Of a stretch of 64,000 bases of DNA, positions 42,013 to 50,253 are shown piece after piece. Both the position numbers and the translations under genes were made by a program. The stretch's first letter is position 1. Every line of letters begins with the position of its first letter. The stretch is from Pelobacter propionicus DSM 2379 (GTDB lineage: Bacteria; Desulfobacterota; Desulfuromonadia; Geobacterales; Pseudopelobacteraceae): assembly GCF_000015045.1 (NCBI RefSeq), contig NC_008609.1, forward strand, positions 310,001 to 374,000, in the 5' to 3' direction. Below the pieces are notes generated by a model that ran no database searches, was not told where the DNA came from, and saw only the letters and a program-made list of their open reading frames with translations.

Positions 42013-44493
42013 TCAGGCGGAGAAGATGACCTCCAGCTTCTCGACGCGCATGTCGTCACCACCCAGTGAGTTGTCGCCGGTAATGGCGTGGGCGAACTCC
42101 AGCGCCTTGCCCCTGCGCGCGGTCAGCTCCAGGGCGGATCCGCATGGGGTGAGCTCGATCAGTTCCTGGCGCAGGTCGATGCTCTGTACATTCCCCTTCT
42201 TTTTACGCTGAATGACGAAGCTGTCGCGTCCGAGGAAGGCGTCGCACAGTTCGTCCAGCTTGCCGGACCAGTTCTCTCCCAGGGTGATGCGGTAGCGTGT
42301 GCCCTCGATCAGGGTGGAGAGCGAAGGGGACTTGGGCTCGATCAGTTGCGCCTCAAGGACGCGCAGCCCCCGGGGGAGGGCCTGGTTCAGGCGTTGCATG
42401 ATCTCCTCCGCCGTGGTCCCGGGGGAGACGAACATGTCCATGTACTCGGCCAGGGACTCAACGCCAACGGAGGTTGCCGTGGCAAAGGAGAAGCGTGGAT
42501 GGGGGTGAAAGCCTTGGGAGAAGAGGATCGGCACGTTGCCCCGGCTGACGGCGCGGGTGAAGACGGTCAGCAGCTCCAGGTGGCTCAAGAAGCGCATGGC
42601 CCCCTGTTTGGCGAAACGGATGCGGAGCCGGGCCGTTGCATCGCCCCCGCTGTTCTCCGGAGCCCGCTCTTCCAGGGAGGGGATGGAGGCGTCCCGGAAG
42701 AGCCGGGGCTTCACGCCTTTGAAATCGCAGACCCCGCAGGCACTGCATCTGCCTGTACGGCAGTCCGGTGTCGATCCCTCGGCCAGGGCCAGTTCCCGTT
42801 CCCTGAGCAGAAATTCCCGCGTCACACCGCAGTCCAGGTGCTGCCAGGGGAGAATCTCGTCCAGTTCCCGGCGACGCAGGTACCACTCGGGCCGGATGCC
42901 GCACTCCTGGAAGGCCCGCAACCAGCGCTCCAGGGAGAAGTGATCACCCCAGCCGTCGAAGCGGCAGCCCAGTTCCACGGCGCGCATCAGCACCGGCGCC
43001 AGGCGGCGGTCTCCGCGGGCAAAGACCCCCTCCATGAAGGAGAGCGCCGCGTCTTGCCACTTGAAGTTCAGTTTGCGCTTCTTGAGATCCAGGTGCAGCT
43101 GGTACTGCAGCTCCCTGATGTTCTCCATGGAGATCTGCGGCTCCCACTGGAAAGGGGTGTGGGCCTTGGGAACAAAGCTGCTGACCGATACGTTCACCTC
43201 GCCGGAGGTGGCTGCCTGTTTGGCCTGATCCTTGACCCGACGGGCCAGGATGGATATCTGCTCCACATCTTCGCTGGTCTCTCCGGGCAGGCCGATCATG
43301 AAATAGAGCTTGATGGAGCGCCACCCTGCCTGGTAGACGTTGAAGGCGGTCTCCAGCAGATCCTGCTCGCTGATCCCCTTGTTGATAACCCTGCGCAGGC
43401 GTTCGCTCCCCGCCTCGGGAGCCAGGGTAAAGCCGGTCTTGCGCACCTTCTTGATCTCGCTGATCAGGTCGTCGGTCAGGGTGCCGACCCGCAGTGAGGG
43501 GAGCGACAGGGCGATGCGCTCTTGGGCATAGCGTTTCATCAGATGGGTGATCAGCGGCGAGACGCAGGAGTAGTCGCCGCTGGAGAGGGAGAGCAGCGAG
43601 ACCTCGTCGTAGCCGGTGGCGGCCAGGGTCTTCTTCACCAGCTCAATGATGGTTTCTGGCGACCGCTCCCGTAGGGGGCGGTAGATGTATCCGGCCTGGC
43701 AGAAGCGGCAGCCGCGGGTGCAGCCGCGGGCGATTTCCACCGCCACCCGGTCGTGCACTGTCTTCATGAAGGGTACGACCGGCTCCGTGGGGTAGGGCGC
43801 AGCGTCCAGGTCGGCCAGGAAGCGGCGGCGGATGCTGGACTTGTCTCCCCGCAGTCTGGTTATTTCGGCGATGGTTCCGTCGTCATTGTAGCGCGCCTCG
43901 AAGAAGGAGGGGATGTAGACCCCTTGGATCGCGGCCAGTCGTTCCAGCAGGTCGGCCCGCTTTTCGCCGGCCCGTCGAGATGCCAACGTCGCGCTGGCGA
44001 TCTCAGAGATCGCCTCCTCGCCGTCGCCCAGCAGGACGGCGTCGAAGAAGGGGGCCAGCGGCTCCGGGTTGTAGGCGCAGGGGCCTCCCGCCAGCAGCAG
44101 CGGGAAGGAGTCATCGCGCTCGGCCGCCAGCAGCGGGATACCCGACAGGCGCATCATATTGAGTATGTTGGTGTAGGAAAGCTCGTACTGCAGGGTGAAG
44201 GCGACAATGCCGCATTCCGCCAGGGGGGTGGCGCTTTCCAGGGTGGCCAGGGCGCACCCCTCCTCCTCCATCTGGCGTTCCATGTCCGGCCAGGGGGCGA
44301 ATACCCGTTCGGCTGCAACCCCATCCATTTCGTTGAGCACGCGGTAGAGGATGCGCAGCCCCAGGTGGCTCATGCCCACCTCGTAGACATCGGGGAAGGC
44401 GAGGGCAACGCGCAGGTCAGCCGAGTTCTTGCGGATGGAGCCCATTTCGTCGCCCATGTAGCGGGCCGGTTTTTCTACGGCGAGAAGATTCAT
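42013..44493 (-). CDS. Radical SAM protein (TIGR03960-type) fused to a DUF2344 domain
   Basis: An 826-residue fusion. The N-terminal ~200 residues form a B12-binding-like domain, followed by a radical SAM core with CTRGCRFCQAG (~250-260) that binds the 4Fe-4S cluster and SAM. Residues ~600-826 form a TIGR03936/DUF2344 domain (MRFLSHLELLTVFTRAVSRG...), which in many bacteria is a separate gene next to it. Its position beside rng, rplU and rpmA is conserved and suggests a role in RNA or ribosome metabolism, but no reaction is established. Confidence 0.9.
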   Translation of the reverse strand: MNLLAVEKPARYMGDEMGSIRKNSADLRVALAFPDVYEVGMSHLGLRILYRVLNEMDGVAAERVFAPWPDMERQMEEEGCALATLESATPLAECGIVAFTLQYELSYTNILNMMRLSGIPLLAAERDDSFPLLLAGGPCAYNPEPLAPFFDAVLLGDGEEAISEIASATLASRRAGEKRADLLERLAAIQGVYIPSFFEARYNDDGTIAEITRLRGDKSSIRRRFLADLDAAPYPTEPVVPFMKTVHDRVAVEIARGCTRGCRFCQAGYIYRPLRERSPETIIELVKKTLAATGYDEVSLLSLSSGDYSCVSPLITHLMKRYAQERIALSLPSLRVGTLTDDLISEIKKVRKTGFTLAPEAGSERLRRVINKGISEQDLLETAFNVYQAGWRSIKLYFMIGLPGETSEDVEQISILARRVKDQAKQAATSGEVNVSVSSFVPKAHTPFQWEPQISMENIRELQYQLHLDLKKRKLNFKWQDAALSFMEGVFARGDRRLAPVLMRAVELGCRFDGWGDHFSLERWLRAFQECGIRPEWYLRRRELDEILPWQHLDCGVTREFLLRERELALAEGSTPDCRTGRCSACGVCDFKGVKPRLFRDASIPSLEERAPENSGGDATARLRIRFAKQGAMRFLSHLELLTVFTRAVSRGNVPILFSQGFHPHPRFSFATATSVGVESLAEYMDMFVSPGTTAEEIMQRLNQALPRGLRVLEAQLIEPKSPSLSTLIEGTRYRITLGENWSGKLDELCDAFLGRDSFVIQRKKKGNVQSIDLRQELIELTPCGSALELTARRGKALEFAHAITGDNSLGGDDMRVEKLEVIFSA

Positions 44494-44712
44494 CGTCTGG
44501 TGGGTGTTCCTTGCGTTAGATTTTCATGGGGCGCGGAGAGAGCCGCGGGCCGGTCGGGGCAGGCCGCCCGGCAGGGAGACGTCCTGTCGTCCGCGCGGTT
44601 GCCTGCACCGCTGGGTACCGTGGTGCCGATGCCGGTATAACTCAATCGGGAGGTTTCGGAATGTATCAAAACATGTGCGACAATGGCAAGGGAAATGCCT
44701 TATTTTTTTTCT

Positions 44713-44741
44713 TGCATTCGGGTCGGGCTGATGCTATAAGA
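44713..44741 (+). promoter_or_regulatory. Promoter of tRNA-Leu
   Basis: TTGCAT (44713-44718), a 17-bp spacer and TATAAG (44736-44741), ending 14 bp before the mature tRNA. Confidence 0.8.
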
Positions 44742-44755
44742 CGGTCTCCAGAGCG

Positions 44756-44841
44756 CCGAAGTGGTGGAATTGGTAGACACGCAAGATTCAGGTTCTTGTG
44801 CTCGCAAGGGTGTGCTGGTTCGAGTCCAGTCTTCGGCACCA
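44756..44841 (+). tRNA. tRNA-Leu (anticodon CAG)
   Basis: An 86-nt type II tRNA with a long variable arm. GCCGAAG pairs with CTTCGGC, D loop contains TTGGTAGAC, and the anticodon stem CAAGA/TCTTG holds the loop TTCAGGT (anticodon CAG, codon CTG). The T arm has GGTTCGAGTCC, and CCA is encoded (44839-44841). It marks the border between core genes and the accessory hsd/eCIS region. Confidence 0.96.
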
Positions 44842-44849
44842 CAAAAAAT

Positions 44850-44885
44850 AAGGGGTTGCGAATTTATTTCGCAGCCCCTTTTTTT
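44850..44885 (+). terminator. Terminator of tRNA-Leu
   Basis: AAGGGGTTGCGAA pairs with TTCGCAGCCCCTT (13 bp with one G-T pair, 5-nt loop), then a run of Ts. Confidence 0.92.
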
Positions 44886-45085
44886 CGTCCGGAACGCGGA
44901 GATTCCCAGGCACATCCGGATGTCCGTTTTCCTTGCGGTTGCCAATGCCTTCCGACGTCGGCCCGACGCCTTTCCCGTTGACACCGGGAATGAAAGGGCG
45001 TAATAAATCTGTGCGATTTTATGCTGTTATTGAATGGTAGCTGACGGAGTGCACGTGCCGGGAAATTTGATAGCAGGGTTTCAAG

Positions 45086-45126
45086 AGCCGCCCTTGTCAG
45101 CAGGATGTTGACGGGGGCGGCTTTTC
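45086..45126 (+). terminator. Terminator-like hairpin upstream of hsdR
   Basis: AGCCGCCC/GGGCGGCT (8 bp) followed by TTTTCTGTTT, with no gene immediately before it. The rest of 44886-45203 holds no supported gene; this hairpin may remain from a gene lost when the region was inserted. Confidence 0.6.
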
Positions 45127-45203
45127 TGTTTGTGCCGGAGGCGGCGGATGGAGAGCGGCGCTCTGCCCGGCTCTGACCGTGTAGGTAACGATGGGGATGC
45201 TCA

Positions 45204-47579
45204 GTGCACAAGAACGATCTTTCCGAGCGCGATATCTGCACCAAGTTCATCACTCCGGCGCTGGAACGTGCAGGCTGGGATGTTGCCACCCAGATACGGG
45301 AAGAGTTCCCTCTCACCAAAGGGCGCATCATCGTTCGCGGCAAGCTGCATACCCGGGCCAGGCACAAACGCGCCGATTACGTCCTGTTCTACAAGCCGAA
45401 TATTCCCATTGCCATTATCGAAGCCAAGGACAACAACCACGGCATTGGCGATGGCATGCAACAGGCGCTGGGCTATGCCGACATGCTGCACGTCCCGTTC
45501 GTGTTCAGCTCCAACGGCGATGGTTTCCTGTTTCACAACAGGATCGCGCCGGACGGTATCATCGAGCGCGAGCTTGCACTCCATGAATTCCCGACCGCGG
45601 AAACGCTGTGGCAATGGTGGGCGCGGCACCGTGGCCTGAATGACCGGCAGAATGCACTGGTCACGCAGGACTATTTCAGCGACGGCAGCGATAAAAGTCC
45701 GCGCTATTACCAGTTGCTGGCCATCAACATAACCATCGAGGTCATAGCTCGGGGTCAGAATCGCATTCTGCTGGTGATGGCCACCGGCACCGGCAAGACC
45801 TTTACCGCCTTTCAGATCATCTGGCGGCTGTGGAAGTCCAAGGCGAAAAAACGCATCCTGTTCCTTGCCGACCGCAACATTCTGATCGACCAGACCATGA
45901 CCAACGACTTCAAACCGTTCGGTTCGGCCATGACCAAGATCCAGAAGCGGCAGGCCAACAAGTCCTACGAGATTTACCTTTCCCTCTATCAGGCCGTCAC
46001 CGGTAACGAGGAAGAGAAAAACATCTACCGGCAGTTCAGCCCCGACTTCTTCGATCTCATCGTTATCGACGAATGCCACCGGGGCAGCGCGGCCGCCGAT
46101 TCGGCCTGGCGGGAGATCCTGGAGTATTTCTCATCCGCCACCCAGATCGGCATGACCGCCACCCCCAAGGAGACCAGAGAAGTCTCCAACATCGACTACT
46201 TCGGCGACCCAATCTATACCTACAGCCTCCGGCAGGGGATCGACGACGGTTTTCTGGCCCCCTACAAGGTCGTGCGCATCGATCTCGACCGTGATGTGAC
46301 CGGTTGGCGGCCCGACAAGGGGATGGTCGACAAGCACGGCTTTGAAATCGAGGATCGCATCTACAACCAGAAGGACTTCGACAGGACCCTGGTGTTGGAG
46401 CAACGCACCCAGCTGGTGGCACAGAAGATCACCGAGTTCCTTAAGAAAACCAACCGTTTCGACAAAGCCATCGTCTTCTGTGAAAACATTGACCATGCCG
46501 AGCGCATGCGCCAGGCCCTGGTCAATGAAAACGCCGATCTGGTGGCGCAGAACAGCACGTACGTCATGCGCATCACCGGCGACAGCGAGGAAGGCAAGGC
46601 CGAGCTGGACAACTTCATCTTCCCGGAAAGCAGATATCCGGTCATTGCCACCACCTCCAAGCTGATGACCACCGGTGTTGACGCCCAGACCTGCAAACTC
46701 ATCGTGCTCGACCAGCGCATCCAGTCCATGACCGAGTTCAAGCAGATCATCGGGCGCGGCACCCGCATCAACGAAGACTACGGCAAGTACTACTTCACCA
46801 TCATCGACTTCAAGAAGGCCACCGAGCTTTTTGCCGACCCCGATTTCGACGGTGAGCCGGTGCAGATCTACGAACCCAGGGGGGATGACTCACCGGTGCC
46901 GCCGGATGTACCGGAGGAAGGCGAACGTAGTGGCGTCACCTACCCGGAACCCGGAGAAGAGAAGGGTTGGACCGGTGTCGCCGAACCCGGCCCGGAAGGG
47001 GAAGGCGGCGTTCGCCGTTACGTCGTGGCCACTGTGGAGGTCAAGGTTGCCGCGGAGCGGGTCCAGTACTTCGATGCCGCCGGCCGCCTGATCACCGAAT
47101 CCCTCAGGGACTACACCCGCAAGGCCCTGGCCAGGGAATACACCTCCCTGAATGATTTCCTCCGCCGCTGGAGCAGCACCGAGAAGAAGCAGGCCATCAT
47201 CGATGAACTCTCCGAACAGGGGGTGTTCTTCGATGCCCTTGCCGATGAGATCGGGCGGCAATCCGGCAAGGTATTCGACCCGTTCGATCTGGTCTGTCAC
47301 GTTGCCTGGGGTATGCCACCCCTCACTCGCCAAGAGCGAGCCGAACAGGTGAAGAAGCGTAACTACTTCACCCACTACGGTGAGCAGGCCCGCCGGGTGC
47401 TGGAAGCCCTGCTGGACAAATACGCCGATGAAGGCGTGGCCCACATCGAAGAGACGCAGATTCTCACCATTGCCCCCTTTACCGAATTCGGCACCCCGCT
47501 GGAAATCATCCGTGGCTTCGGTGGGCTGGAGCAGTATCAGCAGGCGGTGCATGAGTTGGAGGAGGCTTTGTATGCCTGA
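45204..47579 (+). CDS. hsdR: Type I restriction enzyme, R subunit
   Basis: A 791-residue motor-nuclease subunit. The N-terminal PD-(D/E)xK nuclease reads RADYVLF...IAIIEAKDN (D58, E73, K75), followed by the helicase core: Walker A MATGTGKT (~191-198), DECH (~287-290), [12 protein letters not shown] motif VI, and a C-terminal EcoEI-type domain that binds the methylase. The GTG start has GGGGAT upstream. It belongs with hsdM and hsdS, but a 152-bp gap with an inverted repeat separates it from hsdM. The enzyme translocates DNA and cuts away from unmethylated sites. Confidence 0.95.
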   Translation: MHKNDLSERDICTKFITPALERAGWDVATQIREEFPLTKGRIIVRGKLHTRARHKRADYVLFYKPNIPIAIIEAKDNNHGIGDGMQQALGYADMLHVPFVFSSNGDGFLFHNRIAPDGIIERELALHEFPTAETLWQWWARHRGLNDRQNALVTQDYFSDGSDKSPRYYQLLAINITIEVIARGQNRILLVMATGTGKTFTAFQIIWRLWKSKAKKRILFLADRNILIDQTMTNDFKPFGSAMTKIQKRQANKSYEIYLSLYQAVTGNEEEKNIYRQFSPDFFDLIVIDECHRGSAAADSAWREILEYFSSATQIGMTATPKETREVSNIDYFGDPIYTYSLRQGIDDGFLAPYKVVRIDLDRDVTGWRPDKGMVDKHGFEIEDRIYNQKDFDRTLVLEQRTQLVAQKITEFLKKTNRFDKAIVFCENIDHAERMRQALVNENADLVAQNSTYVMRITGDSEEGKAELDNFIFPESRYPVIATTSKLMTTGVDAQTCKLIVLDQRIQSMTEFKQIIGRGTRINEDYGKYYFTIIDFKKATELFADPDFDGEPVQIYEPRGDDSPVPPDVPEEGERSGVTYPEPGEEKGWTGVAEPGPEGEGGVRRYVVATVEVKVAAERVQYFDAAGRLITESLRDYTRKALAREYTSLNDFLRRWSSTEKKQAIIDELSEQGVFFDALADEIGRQSGKVFDPFDLVCHVAWGMPPLTRQERAEQVKKRNYFTHYGEQARRVLEALLDKYADEGVAHIEETQILTIAPFTEFGTPLEIIRGFGGLEQYQQAVHELEEALYA

Positions 47580-47592
47580 TAAAACAATGGCC

Positions 47593-47618
47593 TCACACGA
47601 AGGCACGAAGACACGAAG
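47593..47618 (+). repeat. CGAAG-rich dispersed repeat, copy 1 (forward)
   Basis: TCACACGAAGGCACGAAG followed by ACACGAAG, just after hsdR. Forms a long inverted pair with copy 2. Confidence 0.9.
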
Positions 47619-47693
47619 AACCACCCCGGCGCTTCGCGCCACCCCTCCAGAGGAGGGGAATCTTGGGCCTCAACTTGACTGATTCAAACAGGA

Positions 47694-47711
47694 CTTCGTG
47701 CCTTCGTGTGA
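47694..47711 (-). repeat. CGAAG-rich dispersed repeat, copy 2 (reverse)
   Basis: CTTCGTGCCTTCGTGTGA, the exact reverse complement of the first 18 bases of copy 1, ending ~20 bp before hsdM. Confidence 0.9.
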
Positions 47712-47731
47712 ACCGATAAAGGAATCAAATC

Positions 47732-49198
47732 ATGTCCCTAACCACCCTGATCAAAGCCATCCAGGACATTATGCGCAAGGATGTGGGCGTTGATGGCGAC
47801 GCCCAACGCATCAGCCAGATGGTCTGGCTGATGTTCCTGAAGATCTTTGACGACAAGGAACAGGAGTGGCAGCTCACCGTTCCCGGCTACAAATCGCCGC
47901 TGCCCAGCCGTTTCCGCTGGTCCAGTTGGGCCAAGAATCCCGAGGGGATGACCGGCGAGGAGCTGATCGACTTCGTCAACAACGACCTCTTCCCGGCGCT
48001 CAAGAAGCTGGCCACCGCCGCCGGTGTGTCGCCCCATGGCAAGGTGGTCGGCTCGGTGTTCGAGGACGCCTACAACTACATGAAGTCCGGTACCCTGCTG
48101 CGCCAGGTGATCAACACCATCGAAGAGGATGTGGACTTCAATAAATCCGGCGACCGTCACCTGTTCAACGACATCTACGAAAAGATCCTCTCCGACCTGC
48201 AATCGGCCGGGAACGCGGGCGAATACTACACCCCCCGCGCCGTCACCCGGTTCATGGTCGACATGCTCGATCCCCAGCTCGGGCAGACCATCCTCGACCC
48301 GGCCTGCGGCACCGGCGGCTTTCTCACCTGCGCCATCGAGCACCTGAACCATCAGGTCAAGACCGCCGCCGACCGCACGCGACTGCAGGAGTGTATCTTT
48401 GGCGTAGAGAAGAAACCGCTGCCGCACATGCTGGCCATGACCAACATGATGCTGCACGGTATCGACGTGCCCACCAACGTCCGCCACGACAACACCCTCT
48501 CCCGGCCGCTCAAGGATTACGGCCCGAAAGACCGGGTGGACCTGATCATCACCAACCCCCCCTTCGGCGGCATGGAAGAGGACGGCATCGAGAACAACTT
48601 CCCGCGCAAGTACCAGACCCGCGAGACCGCCGACCTCTTCATGGCGCTGATCATGCACCTCTTGAAACACGACACCGGCAAGGCGGCCGTGGTGCTGCCC
48701 GACGGCTTTCTCTTCGGCGAAGGCACCAAGACCAACCTCAAGCGCGAGCTGCTGGAGGAGTTCAACCTGCACACCATCGTGCGCCTGCCCAAAGGCGTGT
48801 TCAGCCCCTACACCAGCATCGCCACCAACATCCTCTTCTTCGAGAAAGGCGGCCCGACCAGGGAGGTCTGGTTTTTCGAGCACCCCTATCCAGAGGGGTA
48901 CAAGTCCTACTCCCGCTCCAAGCCGTTGACCATCGCCGAGTTCGATCTGGAAAAAGCCTGGTGGGGCGGAGCCGAGCGTCGTGGGCGCAAGACCACCGAG
49001 CAGGCCTGGAAAGTCTCGGCCAAGGTGCTGGCCGAGCGCACCTACAACCTGGACTGCAAGAACCCCCACGAGGTGGAGGTCAACCACCGCGATCCGGAAG
49101 AGTTGATGGCTGAATATCAGGCTATCGTCCACCAGCTCCAAGCGGCGCAGGCAGCCTTGAAAGCCGAGTTGATGGCCTGCCTGGGGGGCAAGGCATGA
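47732..49198 (+). CDS. hsdM: Type I restriction-modification DNA methyltransferase, M subunit
   Basis: A 488-residue N6-adenine methyltransferase with SAM-binding motif I DPACGTGGF (~189-197) and catalytic motif IV NPPF (~274-277), preceded by an N-terminal helical HsdM domain (LMFLKIFDDKEQEW). AAGGAATC precedes the ATG. The next gene overlaps by 4 bp. It forms the M2S core with HsdS and R2M2S with HsdR. Confidence 0.96.
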   Translation: MSLTTLIKAIQDIMRKDVGVDGDAQRISQMVWLMFLKIFDDKEQEWQLTVPGYKSPLPSRFRWSSWAKNPEGMTGEELIDFVNNDLFPALKKLATAAGVSPHGKVVGSVFEDAYNYMKSGTLLRQVINTIEEDVDFNKSGDRHLFNDIYEKILSDLQSAGNAGEYYTPRAVTRFMVDMLDPQLGQTILDPACGTGGFLTCAIEHLNHQVKTAADRTRLQECIFGVEKKPLPHMLAMTNMMLHGIDVPTNVRHDNTLSRPLKDYGPKDRVDLIITNPPFGGMEEDGIENNFPRKYQTRETADLFMALIMHLLKHDTGKAAVVLPDGFLFGEGTKTNLKRELLEEFNLHTIVRLPKGVFSPYTSIATNILFFEKGGPTREVWFFEHPYPEGYKSYSRSKPLTIAEFDLEKAWWGGAERRGRKTTEQAWKVSAKVLAERTYNLDCKNPHEVEVNHRDPEELMAEYQAIVHQLQAAQAALKAELMACLGGKA

Positions 49199-50253
49199 GC
49201 AGGAAGAAAAAGCCTGGCAAGGAAGTCTCCATCGTTCGCTCCTCGGCCGCCGAATACCTCACCTTTGTCGCCGCCAGCGGTGCGGGCGGCGTCGAGGCCG
49301 TTTATGCCGACGAAAGCATCTGGCTGACCCAGAAGATGATGGGGGTGCTTTACGATGTGAACGTGCGCACGGTGAATGGGCACCTGAAAAAAATCTTTGC
49401 CGACAGCGAGGTGCAGGAAGATGCAGTTATCCGGAAATTCCGGATAACTGCCGCCGACGGCAAGAGCTACGACACCCTGCACTACAAGCTCCCCGCCATC
49501 ATCGCCGTGGGGTATAAGGTCAACTCCGAGCGCGCCGTGCAGTTTCGCAAGTGGGCCACCACCATCATTCATGAGTACACCATCAAGGCCTACGTCATGG
49601 ATGACGAGCGCATCAAAAGCGGCGGCTCCATCCTCACCGAGCAGTACTTTGAAGAACAGCTGCAGCGCATCCGGGAGATCCGCCTCTCCGAGCGCAAGTT
49701 CTACCAGAAGATCACCGACATCTATGCCACCGCCATCGACTACGACGTCACCGCCCAGGCCACCAAGCGCTTTTTCGCCACCGTGCAGAACAAGCTCCAT
49801 TGGGCCATCCACGGCCAGACGGCGGCGGAAATCATCGTCAACCGCGCCGATGCCGAGAAACAGCACATGGGCCTGACCACCTGGAAAGATGCCCCGCAAG
49901 GGAAAATCCAGAAGTTCGATGTCAGCGTGGCCAAGAACTACCTGACGGAAGACGAAATGGCGCAACTGGCCCGGCTGGTGAACGCCTACCTTGATGTGGC
50001 CGAGGATATGGCCCTGCGCAAGATGCCGATGACCATGCAGGATTGGGAGGTTCGTCTGAACCGCTTCATTGCGGCCACCGACCGTGAAATTTTGCAGGAT
50101 GCGGGCAAGGTCACGGCGGAGATCGCCAAAGCCCATGCAGAAAGCGAGTTTGAGAAATACCGCATCGTGCAGGACCGGCTGTTTGAAAGCGACTTCGACC
50201 GGATGCTGAAACAGATCGATGCGATTCAGAAACCGGGGGAAGGCGATGAATAA
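49195..50253 (+). CDS. RhuM-family protein inside the hsd operon
   Basis: A 352-residue protein with the RhuM pattern: IWLTQKMMGVLYDVNVRTVNGHLKKIF, KFRITAADGKSYDTLHYKLPAIIAVGYKVNS (shown in parts) and FRKWATTIIHEY. RhuM was named as a putative Salmonella virulence protein; related genes are common in restriction-modification operons with no established role. The first ~100 residues look like a DNA-binding winged-helix/ANT-type domain. It overlaps hsdM upstream by 4 bp and hsdS downstream by 8 bp, so it is co-translated with them. Confidence 0.85.
   Translation: MSRKKKPGKEVSIVRSSAAEYLTFVAASGAGGVEAVYADESIWLTQKMMGVLYDVNVRTVNGHLKKIFADSEVQEDAVIRKFRITAADGKSYDTLHYKLPAIIAVGYKVNSERAVQFRKWATTIIHEYTIKAYVMDDERIKSGGSILTEQYFEEQLQRIREIRLSERKFYQKITDIYATAIDYDVTAQATKRFFATVQNKLHWAIHGQTAAEIIVNRADAEKQHMGLTTWKDAPQGKIQKFDVSVAKNYLTEDEMAQLARLVNAYLDVAEDMALRKMPMTMQDWEVRLNRFIAATDREILQDAGKVTAEIAKAHAESEFEKYRIVQDRLFESDFDRMLKQIDAIQKPGEGDE

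Noticed and set aside
40416-42029. 537-codon plus-strand frame opposite rng
   Set aside because: Shadow of RNase G; no start signal and no recognisable motifs.
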